Below, one piece after another: positions 32,631-44,624 of a stretch of DNA of 64,000 nucleotides. A model generated the notes under the pieces. That model made no database searches. It was not told the origin of the DNA and was given only the letters and a program-made list of their open reading frames with translations. This stretch comes from Paraburkholderia sp. SOS3 (GTDB lineage Bacteria; Pseudomonadota; Gammaproteobacteria; Burkholderiales; Burkholderiaceae): contig NZ_CP018812.1 in NCBI RefSeq assembly GCF_001922345.1, positions 62,001-126,000 on the forward strand, read 5' to 3'. The position numbers were made by a program, and so were the translations under genes. Positions within the stretch are counted from its first letter, which is position 1. Each line of letters begins with the position of its first letter.

Positions 32631-33635
32631 CTACGCCGAGGCCACCGACGTTGCCGAAGCCGCCGCCAAACTGACGCGTTCTCGCGCTATCGCGCAGTAA
32701 CTTTCATTGATTTCATAGCCGACGAACTGGCGCTGCTGACGCGCGCAAGCCACTGCAGTGGTGCCGCTTCCCATGAACGGATCGAGCACGCGACCGCCCG
32801 GGGGGCAGCTTGCGAGCACCATCCGCTCGACGATTTCCAGCGGCTTTTGCGTCGGATGGTCGACACGCTCGGCATGTTGCCGATGCAAACGCGACACGGA
32901 CCAGACGTCTTTCGGGTTGTAGCCCATCTCCAGCCACTTGCTGCCTTCGAACAACTTGCGCGAACGCGCCTTCTTCGTAGCCGCATCGTACGGGATACGG
33001 ACGGGATCGAGATCGAAGTAGTAATCCTTCGAAACCGCGAACAGACCGATGTTGTCGTGCACGGACGTGAAGCGCCGTGTGGTGCCGCCCATGCTCGGCA
33101 CGCGCCGATCCCAGATGATCTCGTTGACCATCGTGAGTTTTGTCTTCAGAAAGCAGAAGATCTCAGGCGCGTATTGCCACGTGCAAAAGATATACAACGA
33201 ACCGGCCGGCTTGAGCTTGGGGATTGCGAGCTCGAGCCATTCGCGCGTCCAGGCGAGAAAAGTGTCGCCCGAACGCATGTCGGAGTCGTTGCCGTAGTCC
33301 TTGCCGAGCCCGTACGGCGGATCGGCGAGGATCAGGTCGATCGACTGGTCCGGCAGGTTCGCCGCATCGGTCAGGAAATCGCGGTTGCGAAGTTCGATCG
33401 TAGCCGACACCGGCAACAGGAGCGCGGGCGCGGCAGGCGGTGTCGGCGGTGGCGCGACTGGTGCGCCGGTCTGAGTCTGAGTGCCCACTTGATCGGTTAA
33501 CTCGTCGGTCAACTGAGTGGGCACCCGAGGGGGCAACTGGGCAACCGGTTGTCCCGCAGCCGGTTGCACGGCTTGCCCCGCCTCCACCGCTGCGGTGTCG
33601 AGCGCCGGTTGCGGTTCCTCGAACTCGTCGCGCAT
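32631..33635 (-). CDS. Beta-class DNA methyltransferase embedded in the trp genes
   Basis: This is an N6-adenine or N4-cytosine DNA methyltransferase of 334 residues. After a Pro/Ala/Gln-rich leader (1-75) it shows catalytic motif IV DPPY (105-108) before the SAM-binding motif DPFMGSGT (285-292), the order of the beta class. [12 protein letters not shown] and [13 protein letters not shown] are typical of the family. No restriction endonuclease is nearby, so it is a solitary (orphan) enzyme. I start at ATG 33635, eleven bases past the trpB stop; a far longer frame overlaps trpB and is unlikely. I recall the same trpB-methylase-trpA order in Burkholderia, where the enzyme has been linked to epigenetic gene control. 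Confidence 0.9.
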   Translation of the reverse strand: MRDEFEEPQPALDTAAVEAGQAVQPAAGQPVAQLPPRVPTQLTDELTDQVGTQTQTGAPVAPPPTPPAAPALLLPVSATIELRNRDFLTDAANLPDQSIDLILADPPYGLGKDYGNDSDMRSGDTFLAWTREWLELAIPKLKPAGSLYIFCTWQYAPEIFCFLKTKLTMVNEIIWDRRVPSMGGTTRRFTSVHDNIGLFAVSKDYYFDLDPVRIPYDAATKKARSRKLFEGSKWLEMGYNPKDVWSVSRLHRQHAERVDHPTQKPLEIVERMVLASCPPGGRVLDPFMGSGTTAVACARQQRQFVGYEINESYCAIARERVSLAAASATSVASA

Positions 33636-33646
33636 CGCCGCGGCGC

Positions 33647-34840
33647 TCAGAACTTGATGCCCGATCGCTCGGCGACCGTATGCATGTCCTTGTCGCCACG
33701 GCCCGACAGGTTGACCAGCAGAACCTTGTCTTTCGGCAGCGTCGGTGCGAGCTTCGTCGCGTACGCGAGGGCGTGGCTCGACTCCAGCGCGGGAATGATC
33801 CCTTCGATCCGGCAGCAGTCGTGGAACGCCTTCAGCGCTTCTTCGTCGGTGATCGCAACGTATTGTGCACGACCGCTGTCCTTGAGCCAGGCATGCTCGG
33901 GACCCACGCCCGGGTAGTCGAGACCGGCCGAAATCGAATGCGTTTCGATAATTTGACCGTTCTCGTCCTGCAGCAGGTACGTGCGGTTGCCGTGCAATAC
34001 GCCCGGCGTGCCACCCGTCAGCGACGCGGCATGGCGTCCGGTGTCGATGCCGTCGCCGGCTGCTTCGACGCCGATCAATTGCACCGATTTGTCCTCGATA
34101 TACGGGTAAAAGATGCCCATCGCGTTCGAACCGCCGCCAATGCACGCGATTACGGCATCGGGCTGACGACCAACGAGCTCGGGCATCTGCACCTTGCACT
34201 CGTCGCCGATCACGCGCTGGAAATCGCGCACCATCATCGGATAAGGATGGGGACCCGCCACCGTGCCGATAATGTAGAACGTGTTCTCGACGTTGGTCAC
34301 CCAGTCGCGCATCGCCTCGTTGAGCGCATCTTTCAGCGTGCGCGAGCCCGATTCCACGGGCACGACGGTCGCACCAAGCAGCTTCATGCGGTAAACGTTC
34401 GCAGCCTGCCGGCGCACATCCTCGACACCCATGTAGACCACGCATTCCATACCGAAGCGCGCAGCGATCGTCGCAGTGGCGACACCGTGCTGGCCCGCGC
34501 CCGTTTCGGCGATCACGCGCGGCTTGCCCATACGCTTCGCGAGCAGCGCCTGGCCGATCACGTTGTTCACCTTATGAGCGCCGGTGTGGTTCAGGTCTTC
34601 GCGCTTCAGATAAATCTGCGCGCCGCCGAGCAATTCGCTCCAGCGTTGTGCGTGATAAACGGGGGAGGGGCGACCGACGAAATGCTTCAGTTCGCGCTGA
34701 TACTCAGCGATGAAGTCGGCGTCTTTCTGGGATTTTTCGTATGCAATGCGCAGCTCTTCGAGCGCATGCATAAGGGTTTCAGCGACGAACACGCCGCCAT
34801 ATTGGCCAAAATGGCCTCGTTCATCAGGTAAGTTATACAT
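33647..34840 (-). CDS. trpB: Tryptophan synthase beta subunit
   Basis: TrpB condenses indole with serine using PLP. It has 397 residues starting [16 protein letters not shown], the standard N-terminus; GAAGAG precedes this ATG, and a 20-codon extension is unlikely. The PLP lysine is K90 ([11 protein letters not shown]); the glycine-rich phosphate loop is [10 protein letters not shown], and the catalytic Glu lies in AETGAGQHG. It follows trpF by 56 bases. Confidence 0.98.
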   Translation of the reverse strand: MYNLPDERGHFGQYGGVFVAETLMHALEELRIAYEKSQKDADFIAEYQRELKHFVGRPSPVYHAQRWSELLGGAQIYLKREDLNHTGAHKVNNVIGQALLAKRMGKPRVIAETGAGQHGVATATIAARFGMECVVYMGVEDVRRQAANVYRMKLLGATVVPVESGSRTLKDALNEAMRDWVTNVENTFYIIGTVAGPHPYPMMVRDFQRVIGDECKVQMPELVGRQPDAVIACIGGGSNAMGIFYPYIEDKSVQLIGVEAAGDGIDTGRHAASLTGGTPGVLHGNRTYLLQDENGQIIETHSISAGLDYPGVGPEHAWLKDSGRAQYVAITDEEALKAFHDCCRIEGIIPALESSHALAYATKLAPTLPKDKVLLVNLSGRGDKDMHTVAERSGIKF

Positions 34841-34896
34841 ATCGTCACTCTTCAGTATGCCGGGCCGGCGTTTGATCAACACCTGCGCGGCCTGAA

Positions 34897-35631
34897 TCAT
34901 CCAGCGTCCGCCTGTCTGACTGCGTGTACGAACGCCGCCATGCGGGCGTGATCTTTCACGCCCTTCGCGCCCGGTACTTCGATGCCGCTCGAGACATCGA
35001 CCGCGTACGGGCGCACGCGACGTATCGCTTCACCGACGTTTTGCGCGTTCAACCCACCACTCAAAACGGCCCGACGCGCGAGTTCTGCTGGAATAAGTGA
35101 CCAATCGAAAACCTTCCCGCCGCCGCCATAGCCTTCGACATGCGTGTCGAACAGAAGACCGCTGGCGGCTGAATAGTTAAGCGCCGATTTTACCAAATCG
35201 TCCGGCCGAGTATCAGGCTCAATGCGCAATGCGCGCAACCATGGCAAACCCGCGACGCTCGCGAGCGCCTCGCATTGGTCGGGCGTCTCGTCGCCGTGGA
35301 ACTGCAGCAGCGACAGCGGCACGTCGCAGACGACATCGCGCACCCAGTCCGGCGTCGCGTTGACGAAGAGTCCGACCACCGACAGAAACGGCGGCACGTT
35401 GCGCGTCAATTCGACGGCCTGCGCGACGCTCAGCGCACGCGGACTCGGCGGGTAGAACACGAGGCCAATCGCGTCCGCGCCGAGGTCGACCGCGCAATCC
35501 ACGTCCGATGGCTTCGACAGGCCGCATAGCTTGATGCGCGTGCGGTGCGGGACGGTGGCCGCCGCGCCTGTCGCGGAGGGGGTCTCTGCGGTGCCGGCTT
35601 GCGCCGGCGGGCTCGAAGGAGTTGCGTTCAT
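34897..35631 (-). CDS. trpF: Phosphoribosylanthranilate isomerase
   Basis: TrpF performs the Amadori rearrangement of phosphoribosylanthranilate in tryptophan synthesis. It has 244 residues. The general base C36 lies in [13 protein letters not shown] and the general acid Asp in [15 protein letters not shown]. The first ~30 residues are a Ser/Pro/Ala-rich extension absent from the usual ~205-residue enzyme. The start at 35631 is fixed by a four-base ATGA overlap with the stop of truA, implying coupled translation. Confidence 0.95.
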   Translation of the reverse strand: MNATPSSPPAQAGTAETPSATGAAATVPHRTRIKLCGLSKPSDVDCAVDLGADAIGLVFYPPSPRALSVAQAVELTRNVPPFLSVVGLFVNATPDWVRDVVCDVPLSLLQFHGDETPDQCEALASVAGLPWLRALRIEPDTRPDDLVKSALNYSAASGLLFDTHVEGYGGGGKVFDWSLIPAELARRAVLSGGLNAQNVGEAIRRVRPYAVDVSSGIEVPGAKGVKDHARMAAFVHAVRQADAG

Positions 35632-36437
35632 GATGGCGATTCGTCGCTCCAGACATGGGCCCACGGCACGCTGCCGACCGGCGCGGACGGCACGGCGAAT
35701 TCGTCGGGATACCCGACTTCTGCGAGATATAGCCCGTCGGGCATGAAGGTCGGCGCCGCGTTATTGCGATCGCGGCTAGCCAATACCCCGGCGAGCCAGT
35801 CGACAGGATACCGCCCGCGCCCGATTGCGACGAGGCACCCCATCAGGTTACGCACCATGTGATGCAGGAAGGCGTTCGCGCGAAACCGGAAGTGGATGAA
35901 GTCGCCGGCGCGGCGGATGTCGATCTGGTACAGGTGTTTGACCGGCGTCTTCGCCTGGCATTCCGACGAGCGGAACGCCGAGAAATCGTGCTCGCCGAGC
36001 AGGCACGCGGCGGCGGCGCGCATCGCCTCGATATCGAGCGGCGTATGGATCCAGCCCGCGCGGCCCGCGAGCATCGGCGAGCGCACCGGGTTCACGTAGA
36101 GCATGTAGTAATAGGTGCGCTCGAAGGCCGAAAAACGCGCATGGAACGTGTCCGGCATCGGCTTCGCCCACTGGACCGCCACCGTCGACGGCAGGAACGC
36201 ATTGGTGCCGCGCACCCACGAAAAATCGGCGCGGTCGAGTTCGGTGTCGAAATGAACCACCTGTCCAAGCCCATGCACGCCCGTGTCCGTGCGGCCCGCG
36301 ACAATCGTATGCAGCGGGGTCTGCGCGAATTCGCGCAGCGCGCGCTCGAGTTCGTCCTGGACCGTCTTGCCGTGCGGCTGCGATTGCCAGCCGCAAAACG
36401 CCGCGCCGTCGTACTGGATGCCGAGTGCTATACGCAT
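35628..36437 (-). CDS. truA: tRNA pseudouridine synthase A
   Basis: TruA makes pseudouridine at positions 38-40 of tRNA anticodon arms. The 269 residues include the catalytic D51 in [24 protein letters not shown], and the C-terminal [17 protein letters not shown] motif. It lies between fimV (14 bases upstream) and trpF, with overlapping stop and start. The co-location of fimV, truA and trpF is conserved in proteobacteria. Confidence 0.97.
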   Translation of the reverse strand: MRIALGIQYDGAAFCGWQSQPHGKTVQDELERALREFAQTPLHTIVAGRTDTGVHGLGQVVHFDTELDRADFSWVRGTNAFLPSTVAVQWAKPMPDTFHARFSAFERTYYYMLYVNPVRSPMLAGRAGWIHTPLDIEAMRAAAACLLGEHDFSAFRSSECQAKTPVKHLYQIDIRRAGDFIHFRFRANAFLHHMVRNLMGCLVAIGRGRYPVDWLAGVLASRDRNNAAPTFMPDGLYLAEVGYPDEFAVPSAPVGSVPWAHVWSDESPS

Positions 36438-36451
36438 CGCGACATCGCGCC

Positions 36452-39085
36452 TCAGGACAGCGGCGCGAGCGTCGACAGCATCGCGCGCGCTTCGTTGCGC
36501 GTCGCGGCGTCGTTGGACTCGATCACTTCGTTGATCAGCGTCCGTGCGCCCGCGACGTCGCCGAGTTCGATGTATTCGGCGGCCAGTTCGAGCTTGTTGC
36601 GCGCGATGCGGGCAAGCTCTTCGGGCGTGAAGGTCGGCAGCGGCTGGGCGGGACCCGGCGGCAACTCGAGGTCGAAGTCGAGCGCGAGCGGGCCGTATTT
36701 GGCCGCGCCCATGCCGGCGATCGCGCCGTGACCCGCTGTGCCCGCCTCGATCTGCTCTCCGACTCGCGGCGGCTCGGGCTCGTGCGGGGGTACCGCCTGC
36801 TGCGCGGTCACTTCGGGTTCGACGACCGGTTGCGTGGTCAACGATGCGGGTGGCGTGACCGGCTCGGCAGGTTCGGCAGCACGCGGGGGCAAGGACATGT
36901 CGAGGCTGCCCAGCGCGGCCAGCGCGGCGCGCGGGAATTGCGGTGCGGCCGCGTGCGTTTCGTCGGATTCTGCCGCGGAGGGTTCTGCTGCTGATTCGGG
37001 GGCCGCTGCGGGTTCTTCGGCTACGGGTTCTTCGGCTGTCGGTTGTTCAGCTACGGGCTCTGGAGCGGGTTGGTCAGCCGACGGCTGCCGTGCTTCGCTA
37101 AAAGGCTCTGCATGCACGACCGCTTCGGTATCGGCTGTTGCCGCGGCCGGTTCCGTGGACATCGGCTCCGAAAGTGTCGGAATGCTGTCGATGTCCGCGG
37201 TCGCGGCGGCGTGTTCGGCGCTCGTGGCCGGCGTCGCGACATCGGGCGGCAGTTCGGCAGCGGGCCCGGTCGGCTCGGTATGCTCCGTCGGCGTGTCCGG
37301 CTCGATTTCGGGTGCTTCGGCATCGGTTTCGTCGATCGGTGGCGCTTCGTGTGCCGACGCATCAGCTCGAGCCGCCGGGGGCTCGAAAAGCGATTCCCGA
37401 TTACTACTGTGATCGTCTGGCTGATCGAACGCCTGCGGTTCGCGCGACGGATCGGCGCGCTGGTCGCGCGTCGCAGCCGCATCGAGCGCGGCGGCCCCGG
37501 TCACGCCGGTTGTCGCCGCGGCCGCGCCCGATGCCGTCGTCGAATGCGCGGCCGATGCGCCGTACTGCGCGGACGTCACGCCGCTGCCGGCAGGCGGTGA
37601 AACGCGCTCGGTCAACGGCGGGACGTCATCGACATCGTCCGATGGTAACGGCGGCTCATGCGTTGCGGCGGACACGCCGCTCTTCGCCATCGCGTCGTAA
37701 GCGTTGGCGGCGCCGCGTGCTGCGCTGTTCGCAGCGGCGGATTCCACGGCTTGCACGCCGCCGTCCGGGGCGCTCAATCCCGCGCCACTGCGCGCGCGCG
37801 CGGCCGACGCGCCATCGCGCTTGCGCCGGCGCATCGCGAGTCCCGCGACTACCGCGGCTAGCAGCGCGCCGATCAGCGCGGCCGCGCCGACATATTCCTG
37901 CTTCGACGTCGACGTAGCAGCCGCCGGCTGCTGCGGCGATGCAGATGCGGCCGGCGGACGCGCGGCCATCGCCGGCGCACTCGTCGCTCCAGCCGCTCCC
38001 GACGCGCCGACGCCCGGCGCCGGCTGACCATTCGCCGCCGCGACGCCGCTTGCCGTCTGCGATTTCCCTATACCGTGCTTCTGGAGCTCCATGAGCACAC
38101 GGTTCTTCAGCGCGAGCAACTGCTGAAGGCTTGAAACCTGAGTCCGCGCTTGCGACGCCCCTTGCGGCGCCCCGGCCGATGCCGCCTGGGCACCGCTGGC
38201 GCCCGCGGCGGGCTGAACCGGCGCGGACTGGATCGAACCCGACCACACGTTGCCGCTGCTCGCCGCGGCAGCCTGCGAACTGCTGGCGCCGGTGGCCGGC
38301 GCAGACGCCGATGGTGCCGATGGTGCCGATGCCGGCGCGACTGCCGCAGTCGCGTTTGCCGGCGCCGATGCCGCAGCCGACGCCGACGCGTCGGCGACAG
38401 GCGCGCTCGCCGGATTCGTCGGATTCCCCGCGGTCGGCGAAGATGCCGTCGCTGCGGCAGCCGTCGCCGAACCCGCCGCAGCCGCCTGCCCGCCTGCTGC
38501 CTGCGCAGCGCTGGCATTCGCACCGGCGGCCACTGCTGCCGCCGAACCCGCGGCGGCCGAACTCGCTGCGTTGCCTGCCATTGCAGCGGCCGGCCCCGCA
38601 ACCGCGCCACCGGGCACCGCGGCCGCCATAGCGCCCGATGCCGTCGTCGCAGCAGAAGCCCCTGCCGCCGCTGCGCCTTCCACCGCAGCGCCCGTCGCAT
38701 CGAGCGCCGGCACGTTCAACAGCGCGCCGATCTTCATCCGGCTCGGGTCGTTCTTCATGAACGCGCTGGGATTGGCGTCGAAGATCGCTTTCGTGGCGCG
38801 CGCGAGCACCGCCCGGTCATGCGACTGCGTGGCCGCGACTGCGATGTCGTGCAGCGACTGCCCGGCCTGCACCGTCACCTGGCTCGCCCCTGCGGGCACC
38901 GCGGGCGTACTCGCGGCGGCGGACATACTCGCCGCGGCCGGCGCGCTCGCGGCCGCGGCACCGCCGGGTGCCGCCTGGGCAGCACACGTTTGCGCCGCGG
39001 CCAGCAAAACAGCGGCCGTTACCGTGCGCAAGCGTGCGCCGTCGAACATCGCCGCGGCGTGCAGGAAAGGAAATCGAGCGATCAT
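36452..39085 (-). CDS. fimV: FimV/HubP-family polar peptidoglycan-binding membrane protein
   Basis: FimV-type proteins bind peptidoglycan, mark cell poles and support type IV pili. The chosen form has 877 residues: signal sequence ([20 protein letters not shown]), a LysM domain ([18 protein letters not shown]...), a very long Ala/Pro/Ser low-complexity periplasmic region, a membrane helix ([21 protein letters not shown] in part), then an acidic cytoplasmic region and the C-terminal FimV TPR motif ([20 protein letters not shown]). The start is uncertain: ATGs at 39085 and 39049 and a TTG at 39160 are all possible, none with a clear RBS. Low complexity makes internal alignment unreliable. Confidence 0.88.
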   Translation of the reverse strand: MIARFPFLHAAAMFDGARLRTVTAAVLLAAAQTCAAQAAPGGAAAASAPAAASMSAAASTPAVPAGASQVTVQAGQSLHDIAVAATQSHDRAVLARATKAIFDANPSAFMKNDPSRMKIGALLNVPALDATGAAVEGAAAAGASAATTASGAMAAAVPGGAVAGPAAAMAGNAASSAAAGSAAAVAAGANASAAQAAGGQAAAAGSATAAAATASSPTAGNPTNPASAPVADASASAAASAPANATAAVAPASAPSAPSASAPATGASSSQAAAASSGNVWSGSIQSAPVQPAAGASGAQAASAGAPQGASQARTQVSSLQQLLALKNRVLMELQKHGIGKSQTASGVAAANGQPAPGVGASGAAGATSAPAMAARPPAASASPQQPAAATSTSKQEYVGAAALIGALLAAVVAGLAMRRRKRDGASAARARSGAGLSAPDGGVQAVESAAANSAARGAANAYDAMAKSGVSAATHEPPLPSDDVDDVPPLTERVSPPAGSGVTSAQYGASAAHSTTASGAAAATTGVTGAAALDAAATRDQRADPSREPQAFDQPDDHSSNRESLFEPPAARADASAHEAPPIDETDAEAPEIEPDTPTEHTEPTGPAAELPPDVATPATSAEHAAATADIDSIPTLSEPMSTEPAAATADTEAVVHAEPFSEARQPSADQPAPEPVAEQPTAEEPVAEEPAAAPESAAEPSAAESDETHAAAPQFPRAALAALGSLDMSLPPRAAEPAEPVTPPASLTTQPVVEPEVTAQQAVPPHEPEPPRVGEQIEAGTAGHGAIAGMGAAKYGPLALDFDLELPPGPAQPLPTFTPEELARIARNKLELAAEYIELGDVAGARTLINEVIESNDAATRNEARAMLSTLAPLS

Positions 39086-39180
39086 CGGTGCGCTGTGCGC
39101 GTGCGCGCGCAGCCCAGTTTGGCGAAGTGTGCTTGCGCGGTTTGCGATGAACAAAGACAAGATGTAGAAGCGCCAAATGT

Positions 39181-39211
39181 AAAAAAGCGCCGCGAAAATC
39201 GCGACGCTTTT
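39181..39211 (-). terminator. Intrinsic terminator downstream of asd
   Basis: On the minus strand AAAAGCGTCGCGA and TCGCGGCGCTTTT form a hairpin with one mismatch and a three-base loop, followed by a T-run (39186-39181). It lies 46-76 bases after the asd stop and before fimV, so fimV-truA-trp needs its own promoter or read-through. Confidence 0.8.
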
Positions 39212-39256
39212 GTTGTTGCTGTAAGTGTTATACGCGTCTTGAGCGCGTAGTTTACT

Positions 39257-40378
39257 TTACTTGTCGAGCAGAATGCGAAGCATGCGACGCAGCGGCTCGG
39301 CCGCGCCCCACAGCAACTGGTCGCCCACCGTAAATGCAGACAGATATTCGCCGCCCATCGCGAGCTTGCGCAGACGCCCGACCGGCACCGTCAGCGTGCC
39401 CGTGACAACCGCCGGCGAAAGATCGCGCATCGACGCTTCACGCTCGTTCGGCACGACCTTCACCCAGTCGTTCGCCGACGCGAGAATGCTGTTCACTTCG
39501 TTGAGCGGCACGTCCTTCTTCAGCTTGATCGTCAATGCCTGCGAGTGGCAGCGCATTGCGCCGATCCGCACGCACAGGCCATCGACCGGGACCGAACCGG
39601 GCTCGCCCATGGCCGGCTTGCCGAGAATCTTGTTGGTTTCGGCGCCGCCCTTCCACTCTTCCTTCGACATGCCGTTGCCGAGATCCTTGTCGATCCACGG
39701 AATCAGCGAGCCCGCGAGCGGCACGCCGAAATGTTCAGTCGGCATGCTGTCGCTGTTCATGGCGGCGAGCACCTTGCGGTCGATGTCGAGAATCGCCGAC
39801 GCCGGATTCGCGAGATCCGCTTGCGCCGCGCTGTGCAGCGTGCCCATCTGCGCGAGCAGTTCGCGCATGTTCTGCGCGCCCGCGCCCGATGCGGCCTGAT
39901 ACGTCATCGCCGTCATCCAGTCGATCAGGTTTTCGCGGAACAGGCCGCCCAACGCCATCAGCATCAGGCTCACCGTGCAGTTACCGCCGATGAAATTCTT
40001 CTGGCCCTTGACCAGCGCGTTCTTGATGACGTCGAGATTGACCGGGTCGAGGATGATGACCGCGTCGTCCTTCATACGCAGCGCCGATGCCGCGTCGATC
40101 CAGTAACCGTTCCAGCCGGCCGCGCGCAGCTTCGGGAATACGTCGTTCGTGTAGTCGCCGCCCTGGCAGGAGATGATCGCATCGCACTTCCTGAGGTCGT
40201 CGATGCTGTTGGCGTCTTTGAGTTTGGTCTCGTTTTTCGCGAACGACGGCGCATTGCCGCCCGCGTTGCTGGTGCTGAAAAACACCGGTTCGATCAGATC
40301 GAAATCGCCTTCCTGCTGCATGCGTTGCATCAGGACGCTGCCGACCATGCCGCGCCAACCTACGAGACCTACGTTCAT
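39257..40378 (-). CDS. asd: Aspartate-semialdehyde dehydrogenase
   Basis: Asd reduces aspartyl phosphate to aspartate semialdehyde, the branch point to Lys/diaminopimelate, Thr, Met and Ile. It has 373 residues starting [20 protein letters not shown], the NADP-binding glycine-rich start of Gram-negative Asd; AAGGG precedes this ATG and a 25-codon extension is rejected. The catalytic cysteine is C134 ([12 protein letters not shown]); [16 protein letters not shown] carries the catalytic His. It lies between leuB and fimV. The 400-base leader has a small Thr/Ile-rich frame and a hairpin. Confidence 0.97.
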   Translation of the reverse strand: MNVGLVGWRGMVGSVLMQRMQQEGDFDLIEPVFFSTSNAGGNAPSFAKNETKLKDANSIDDLRKCDAIISCQGGDYTNDVFPKLRAAGWNGYWIDAASALRMKDDAVIILDPVNLDVIKNALVKGQKNFIGGNCTVSLMLMALGGLFRENLIDWMTAMTYQAASGAGAQNMRELLAQMGTLHSAAQADLANPASAILDIDRKVLAAMNSDSMPTEHFGVPLAGSLIPWIDKDLGNGMSKEEWKGGAETNKILGKPAMGEPGSVPVDGLCVRIGAMRCHSQALTIKLKKDVPLNEVNSILASANDWVKVVPNEREASMRDLSPAVVTGTLTVPVGRLRKLAMGGEYLSAFTVGDQLLWGAAEPLRRMLRILLDK

Positions 40379-40402
40379 GACTTCATACCCTTGGAGTGGA
40401 CG

Positions 40403-40441
40403 CTTCCCCGCAACTTTGCCCGGCGTGACCGCGCGGGGAAG
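40403..40441 (-). promoter_or_regulatory. Stem-loop before the asd ribosome-binding site
   Basis: CTTCCCCGC (minus 40441-40433) pairs perfectly with GCGGGGAAG (minus 40411-40403), ending about 10 bases before the AAGGG of asd. No T-run follows, so any effect would be on translation or through Rho rather than intrinsic termination. Confidence 0.45.
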
Positions 40442-40462
40442 ACGGGCGGGCACGACGGACGA

Positions 40463-40603
40463 TTAACGTTTCGTAATCGTTTTCGGGGTGATCGTGCTAA
40501 TGCGCGCCGTAACGAGTGCTTCAATGCTGATGGCGAGTTCGATCGCACGGGCCGTTTTGCCGTGCTTGCTCGAGACCGAAGTGATTGGGGGAATCAGCGC
40601 CAT
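40463..40603 (-). CDS. Possible Thr/Ile-rich leader peptide upstream of asd
   Basis: This is a 46-codon frame from ATG 40603 to TAA 40463. It contains seven Thr and eight Ile, and its last twelve codons read ISTITPKTITKR, reminiscent of the thr operon leader peptide of enterobacteria. It ends 22 bases before the stem-loop at 40403-40441. There is no good ribosome-binding site (AAAGG lies too far upstream), so translation is unproven and chance cannot be excluded. Confidence 0.25.
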   Translation of the reverse strand: MALIPPITSVSSKHGKTARAIELAISIEALVTARISTITPKTITKR

Positions 40604-40779
40604 TGCGTGAGTCTACACGAAAACCTTTAATTTAGCGGCGTTTTGGCTAGTTTTGGGCACGAACGATGCTAAACGACACGCGCGTTCGTGCTCCCGGCGA
40701 ATGCGTTTGAAAGCTACGGCCGGCGCGTCTGGCGAACCGGGCGCCGGCCGGCCCTTCCACTTCTTCTTGGCAATCTCGC

Positions 40780-41847
40780 TTACAGGGCAGCGACGACTGC
40801 ATCGCCCATCGCCGCGGTGCCGACCTGCTGGCAGCCCGGCGTGGCGATGTCGACGGTCCGCAAACCCTGTTCGAGCACTTTCTTCACGGCATCTTCGATG
40901 CGATCGGCCTGCTCCGTCCTGTTCAGCGAATAGCGCAGCATCATCGCGGCTGACAGAATCGTGGCAAGCGGATTTGCCACGCCCTTGCCCGCGATATCGG
41001 GTGCCGAACCGTGCGAAGGCTCATATAGGCCCTTGTTGTTTTTGTCGAGCGACGCGGACGGCAGCATGCCGATCGAACCCGTCAGCATCGCCGCTTCGTC
41101 GGACAGAATATCGCCGAACATATTGCCGGTGACGATCACGTCGAACGACTTCGGCGCCTTCACGAGCTGCATCGCCGCGTTGTCGACATACATATGCGAC
41201 AGCTCGACGTCCGCGTATTCCTTCGCGACGTCGATCACCACGTCCTTCCACAGCTGCGACGTCTCGAGCACATTCGACTTATCGACCGAACAGAGCTTCT
41301 TGCCGCGCTTTAGCGCAGCCTGAAACGCGACGTGCGCGATGCGGCGCACTTCGGGCTCCGAATAGCGCATCGTGTCGAACCCTTCCTTCGCGCCGGCGAA
41401 CGGACCGTCCGGCGCCTCGCGCACGCCGCGCGGCGAACCGAAATAGATGTCGCCGTTCAATTCGCGCACGATCAGGATATCGAGTCCCGAAACGATTTCC
41501 GGCTTCAGCGACGATGCGCCCGTCAATTGCGCATAGCAGATCGCCGGACGGAAGTTCGCAAACAGCTGCAGATGCTTGCGCAAGCCCAGAATGGCCTGCT
41601 CCGGACGCAGCGCGCGCTCGAGCTTGTCGTACTTCCAGTCGCCGACCGCGCCGAACAGGATCGCGTCGGCTTCCTTTGCGAGCTTCAACGTCGCGTCGGG
41701 CAGCGGGTGGCCAGCCGCTTCGTAACCGGCGCCGCCGACCGGCGCTTCTTCGAGCTCGAATTTTTCGCCGAGCTTGTTCAACACCTTCACGGCTTCCTTC
41801 ACGATTTCCGGACCGATGCCGTCGCCGGGCAATACTGCAATCTTCAT
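40780..41847 (-). CDS. leuB: 3-isopropylmalate dehydrogenase
   Basis: LeuB oxidises and decarboxylates 3-isopropylmalate with NAD to the keto precursor of leucine. The 355 residues show [20 protein letters not shown] at the N-terminus, the substrate-binding [13 protein letters not shown] region (about 129-141), [17 protein letters not shown], and the NAD-binding [19 protein letters not shown] loop (in part). It is the third gene of leuCDB, 39 bases after leuD. Confidence 0.98.
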   Translation of the reverse strand: MKIAVLPGDGIGPEIVKEAVKVLNKLGEKFELEEAPVGGAGYEAAGHPLPDATLKLAKEADAILFGAVGDWKYDKLERALRPEQAILGLRKHLQLFANFRPAICYAQLTGASSLKPEIVSGLDILIVRELNGDIYFGSPRGVREAPDGPFAGAKEGFDTMRYSEPEVRRIAHVAFQAALKRGKKLCSVDKSNVLETSQLWKDVVIDVAKEYADVELSHMYVDNAAMQLVKAPKSFDVIVTGNMFGDILSDEAAMLTGSIGMLPSASLDKNNKGLYEPSHGSAPDIAGKGVANPLATILSAAMMLRYSLNRTEQADRIEDAVKKVLEQGLRTVDIATPGCQQVGTAAMGDAVVAAL

Positions 41848-41886
41848 GCGTGTTCCTTATTCGTATAGGGCGAAACGAAACGCGGC

Positions 41887-42540
41887 TTAGCCGACGATCC
41901 GATGACCGAGCCAGGGCTGCTTCGCGAGCCGTTCCGCTTCGAACTGGCGGATCTTGTCCGACTGGCGCAGCGTGAGGCCGATATCGTCGAAGCCGTTCAG
42001 CAGGCAATACTTGCGGAACGCGTCGACGTCGAACTTGTATTCGGCGCTGCCGTCGGTCTTGCGCACGACCTGCGCCTCGAGATCGATCGTCAGCTGGAAG
42101 CCGTTGAACGCGCTGGTTTCGTTAAACAGATGATCGACCTGCTGCCCGCTCAGCACGATCGGCAGCAGACCGTTCTTGAAGCAGTTGTTATAGAAAATGT
42201 CGGCGAAGCTCGGCGCGATCAGCGCACGAAAGCCGTACTGCTGCAACGCCCACGGCGCATGCTCGCGCGAGCTGCCGCAGCCGAAGTTCTGGCGCGCGAG
42301 CAGCACCGAGGCGCCCTGATAGCGCGGCTGGTTCAACACGAAGTCCGGGTTCAGCGGGCGCTTCGAGTTGTCCATGCCGGGTTCGCCGTGGTCGAGATAA
42401 CGCCATTCGTCGAACGCGTTCGGGCCGAAACCCGAGCGCTTGATCGACTTGAGAAACTGCTTCGGAATGATCGCGTCCGTATCGACGTTCTCGCGATCGA
42501 GCGGCGCGACGAGGCCGGTGTGTACGGTGAATTTGTCCAT
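41887..42540 (-). CDS. leuD: 3-isopropylmalate dehydratase small subunit
   Basis: LeuD, with LeuC, isomerises 2- to 3-isopropylmalate. It has 217 residues starting [30 protein letters not shown] (first part quoted only as [16 protein letters not shown]), with the swivel-domain motif [19 protein letters not shown] in the middle. The ATG at 42540 lies 14 bases after the leuC stop; a much longer frame across leuC in another phase is a chance frame. Confidence 0.97.
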   Translation of the reverse strand: MDKFTVHTGLVAPLDRENVDTDAIIPKQFLKSIKRSGFGPNAFDEWRYLDHGEPGMDNSKRPLNPDFVLNQPRYQGASVLLARQNFGCGSSREHAPWALQQYGFRALIAPSFADIFYNNCFKNGLLPIVLSGQQVDHLFNETSAFNGFQLTIDLEAQVVRKTDGSAEYKFDVDAFRKYCLLNGFDDIGLTLRQSDKIRQFEAERLAKQPWLGHRIVG

Positions 42541-42554
42541 GACGCTTGTGCCTC

Positions 42555-43964
<1,410 letters not shown>

Positions 43965-44047
43965 GGTATGCGGGGTAGTTGTGACTACGTTGCAATGCTG
44001 TCCGGGAATTATGCCACGCAGCACCCATCGCCTGCGTACAAAACCCG

Positions 44048-44106
44048 AAAAAACCAATAGAAAACAGCAGCTTGGCTAGTAGTGACGATACCTGTATTAC
44101 AAGCAC
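44048..44106 (-). promoter_or_regulatory. Possible leucine-codon attenuator in the leuC leader
   Basis: A GTG-initiated frame (44106) reads [20 protein letters not shown]. It contains a CTA CTA pair (rare Leu codons here, 44082-44077) and CTG CTG shortly after. The pair directly abuts, and the CTG pair lies inside, a small hairpin AGCCAA/TTGGTT (44077-44072 with 44057-44052) followed by six Ts (44053-44048). A ribosome stalled on the Leu codons would cover the 5' arm. The stem is short with a G-T pair, the frame has no well-spaced RBS, and it runs on past the leuC start, so this is tentative. Confidence 0.3.
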
Positions 44107-44144
44107 CCCTTAAACCTGGTCGGCAACCTCGAATGCGTGCGATA

Positions 44145-44180
44145 TAAAAAAACCCTGCCGCGCGACACGCATGCAGGGTA
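44145..44180 (-). terminator. Intrinsic terminator ending the reb cluster
   Basis: On the minus strand ACCCTGC (44179-44173) pairs with GCAGGGT (44158-44152), followed by a seven-T run. It sits 77 bases after the last reb gene and shields leuCDB from reb transcription. Confidence 0.8.
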
Positions 44181-44256
44181 AAGGGGCCGATATGTCGCCG
44201 ATGTCGCTGCCCCTCGCGATCGAGGTTCGGCGACGCGGCGAAGAAAAGCCCAGTGC

Positions 44257-44583
44257 TCAGGGGTTCCGGAAGCTTTGCAGCACGGTGAGCAGGCTCGTCA
44301 GATTGTCGGCGATGCCGGCCTGCGAAACCTTTTCGGTGGCGGCGGCGCCCGCCATCGTATTCATGCTGTAGATCTGCATCACGCCCTGATTGGCCGCGGC
44401 CTGCGCAAGCGTGTTTTGTTGCTGCTGCGCCGACACCGCATTCTGGAACAGAATGCCGGTGGAATGCGCCATCGTCTGATAGATCGAGCCCATCGCCATC
44501 GCCGGGGCTTCGCCGAGCACCTTCACGTTCGATTGCGTGACGGCGTCGGTGATCTGGTTGTTGACGGACGTTGGAAAAGTCAT
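44257..44583 (-). CDS. RebB-family R-body protein (tandem copy 3)
   Basis: This 108-residue protein belongs to the RebB (killing trait) family. It has the signature NNQITDAVTQSNVKVLGEAPAMAMGSIYQTMAHSTG (start quoted in part) and a Gln-rich NAVSAQQQQNTLAQAAANQG segment (quoted in part), then a helical tail ending LTSLLTVLQSFRNP. Reb proteins of Caedibacter polymerise into R-bodies, ribbons coiled in the cytoplasm that extend telescopically after ingestion by protists. AGGAG precedes the ATG. It is the last of three tandem paralogues, closest to copy 1, which differs mainly by conservative changes. Confidence 0.88.
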   Translation of the reverse strand: MTFPTSVNNQITDAVTQSNVKVLGEAPAMAMGSIYQTMAHSTGILFQNAVSAQQQQNTLAQAAANQGVMQIYSMNTMAGAAATEKVSQAGIADNLTSLLTVLQSFRNP

Positions 44584-44624
44584 CGTGTATCTCCTAAGGC
44601 TAAGCGTTTAGCGCGTGCGGCGCG

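Larger units (their letters stand above)
40379..40779. other. Intergenic leader of asd, 401 bp
   Basis: Between the asd start and the leuB stop lie, in minus-strand order: a GC-rich imperfect inverted repeat (GCCGGCGC...GCGCCGGC, about 40720-40755) without T-run that may end the leuB transcript; a possible 46-codon frame (40603-40463); a CGATTA/TAATCG inverted repeat at about 40460-40480; and a 9-bp stem at 40403-40441 just upstream of the asd RBS. Confidence 0.5.

Noticed and set aside
38150..39250. Arg-rich plus-strand frame opposite the fimV low-complexity region
   Set aside because: It is the antisense of Ala/Pro codons; the FimV LysM and signal sequence are on the minus strand.
40720..40755. 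GC-rich inverted repeat after leuB as an intrinsic terminator
   Set aside because: The stem is plausible, but no T-run follows on the minus strand; listed only as part of the intergenic description.
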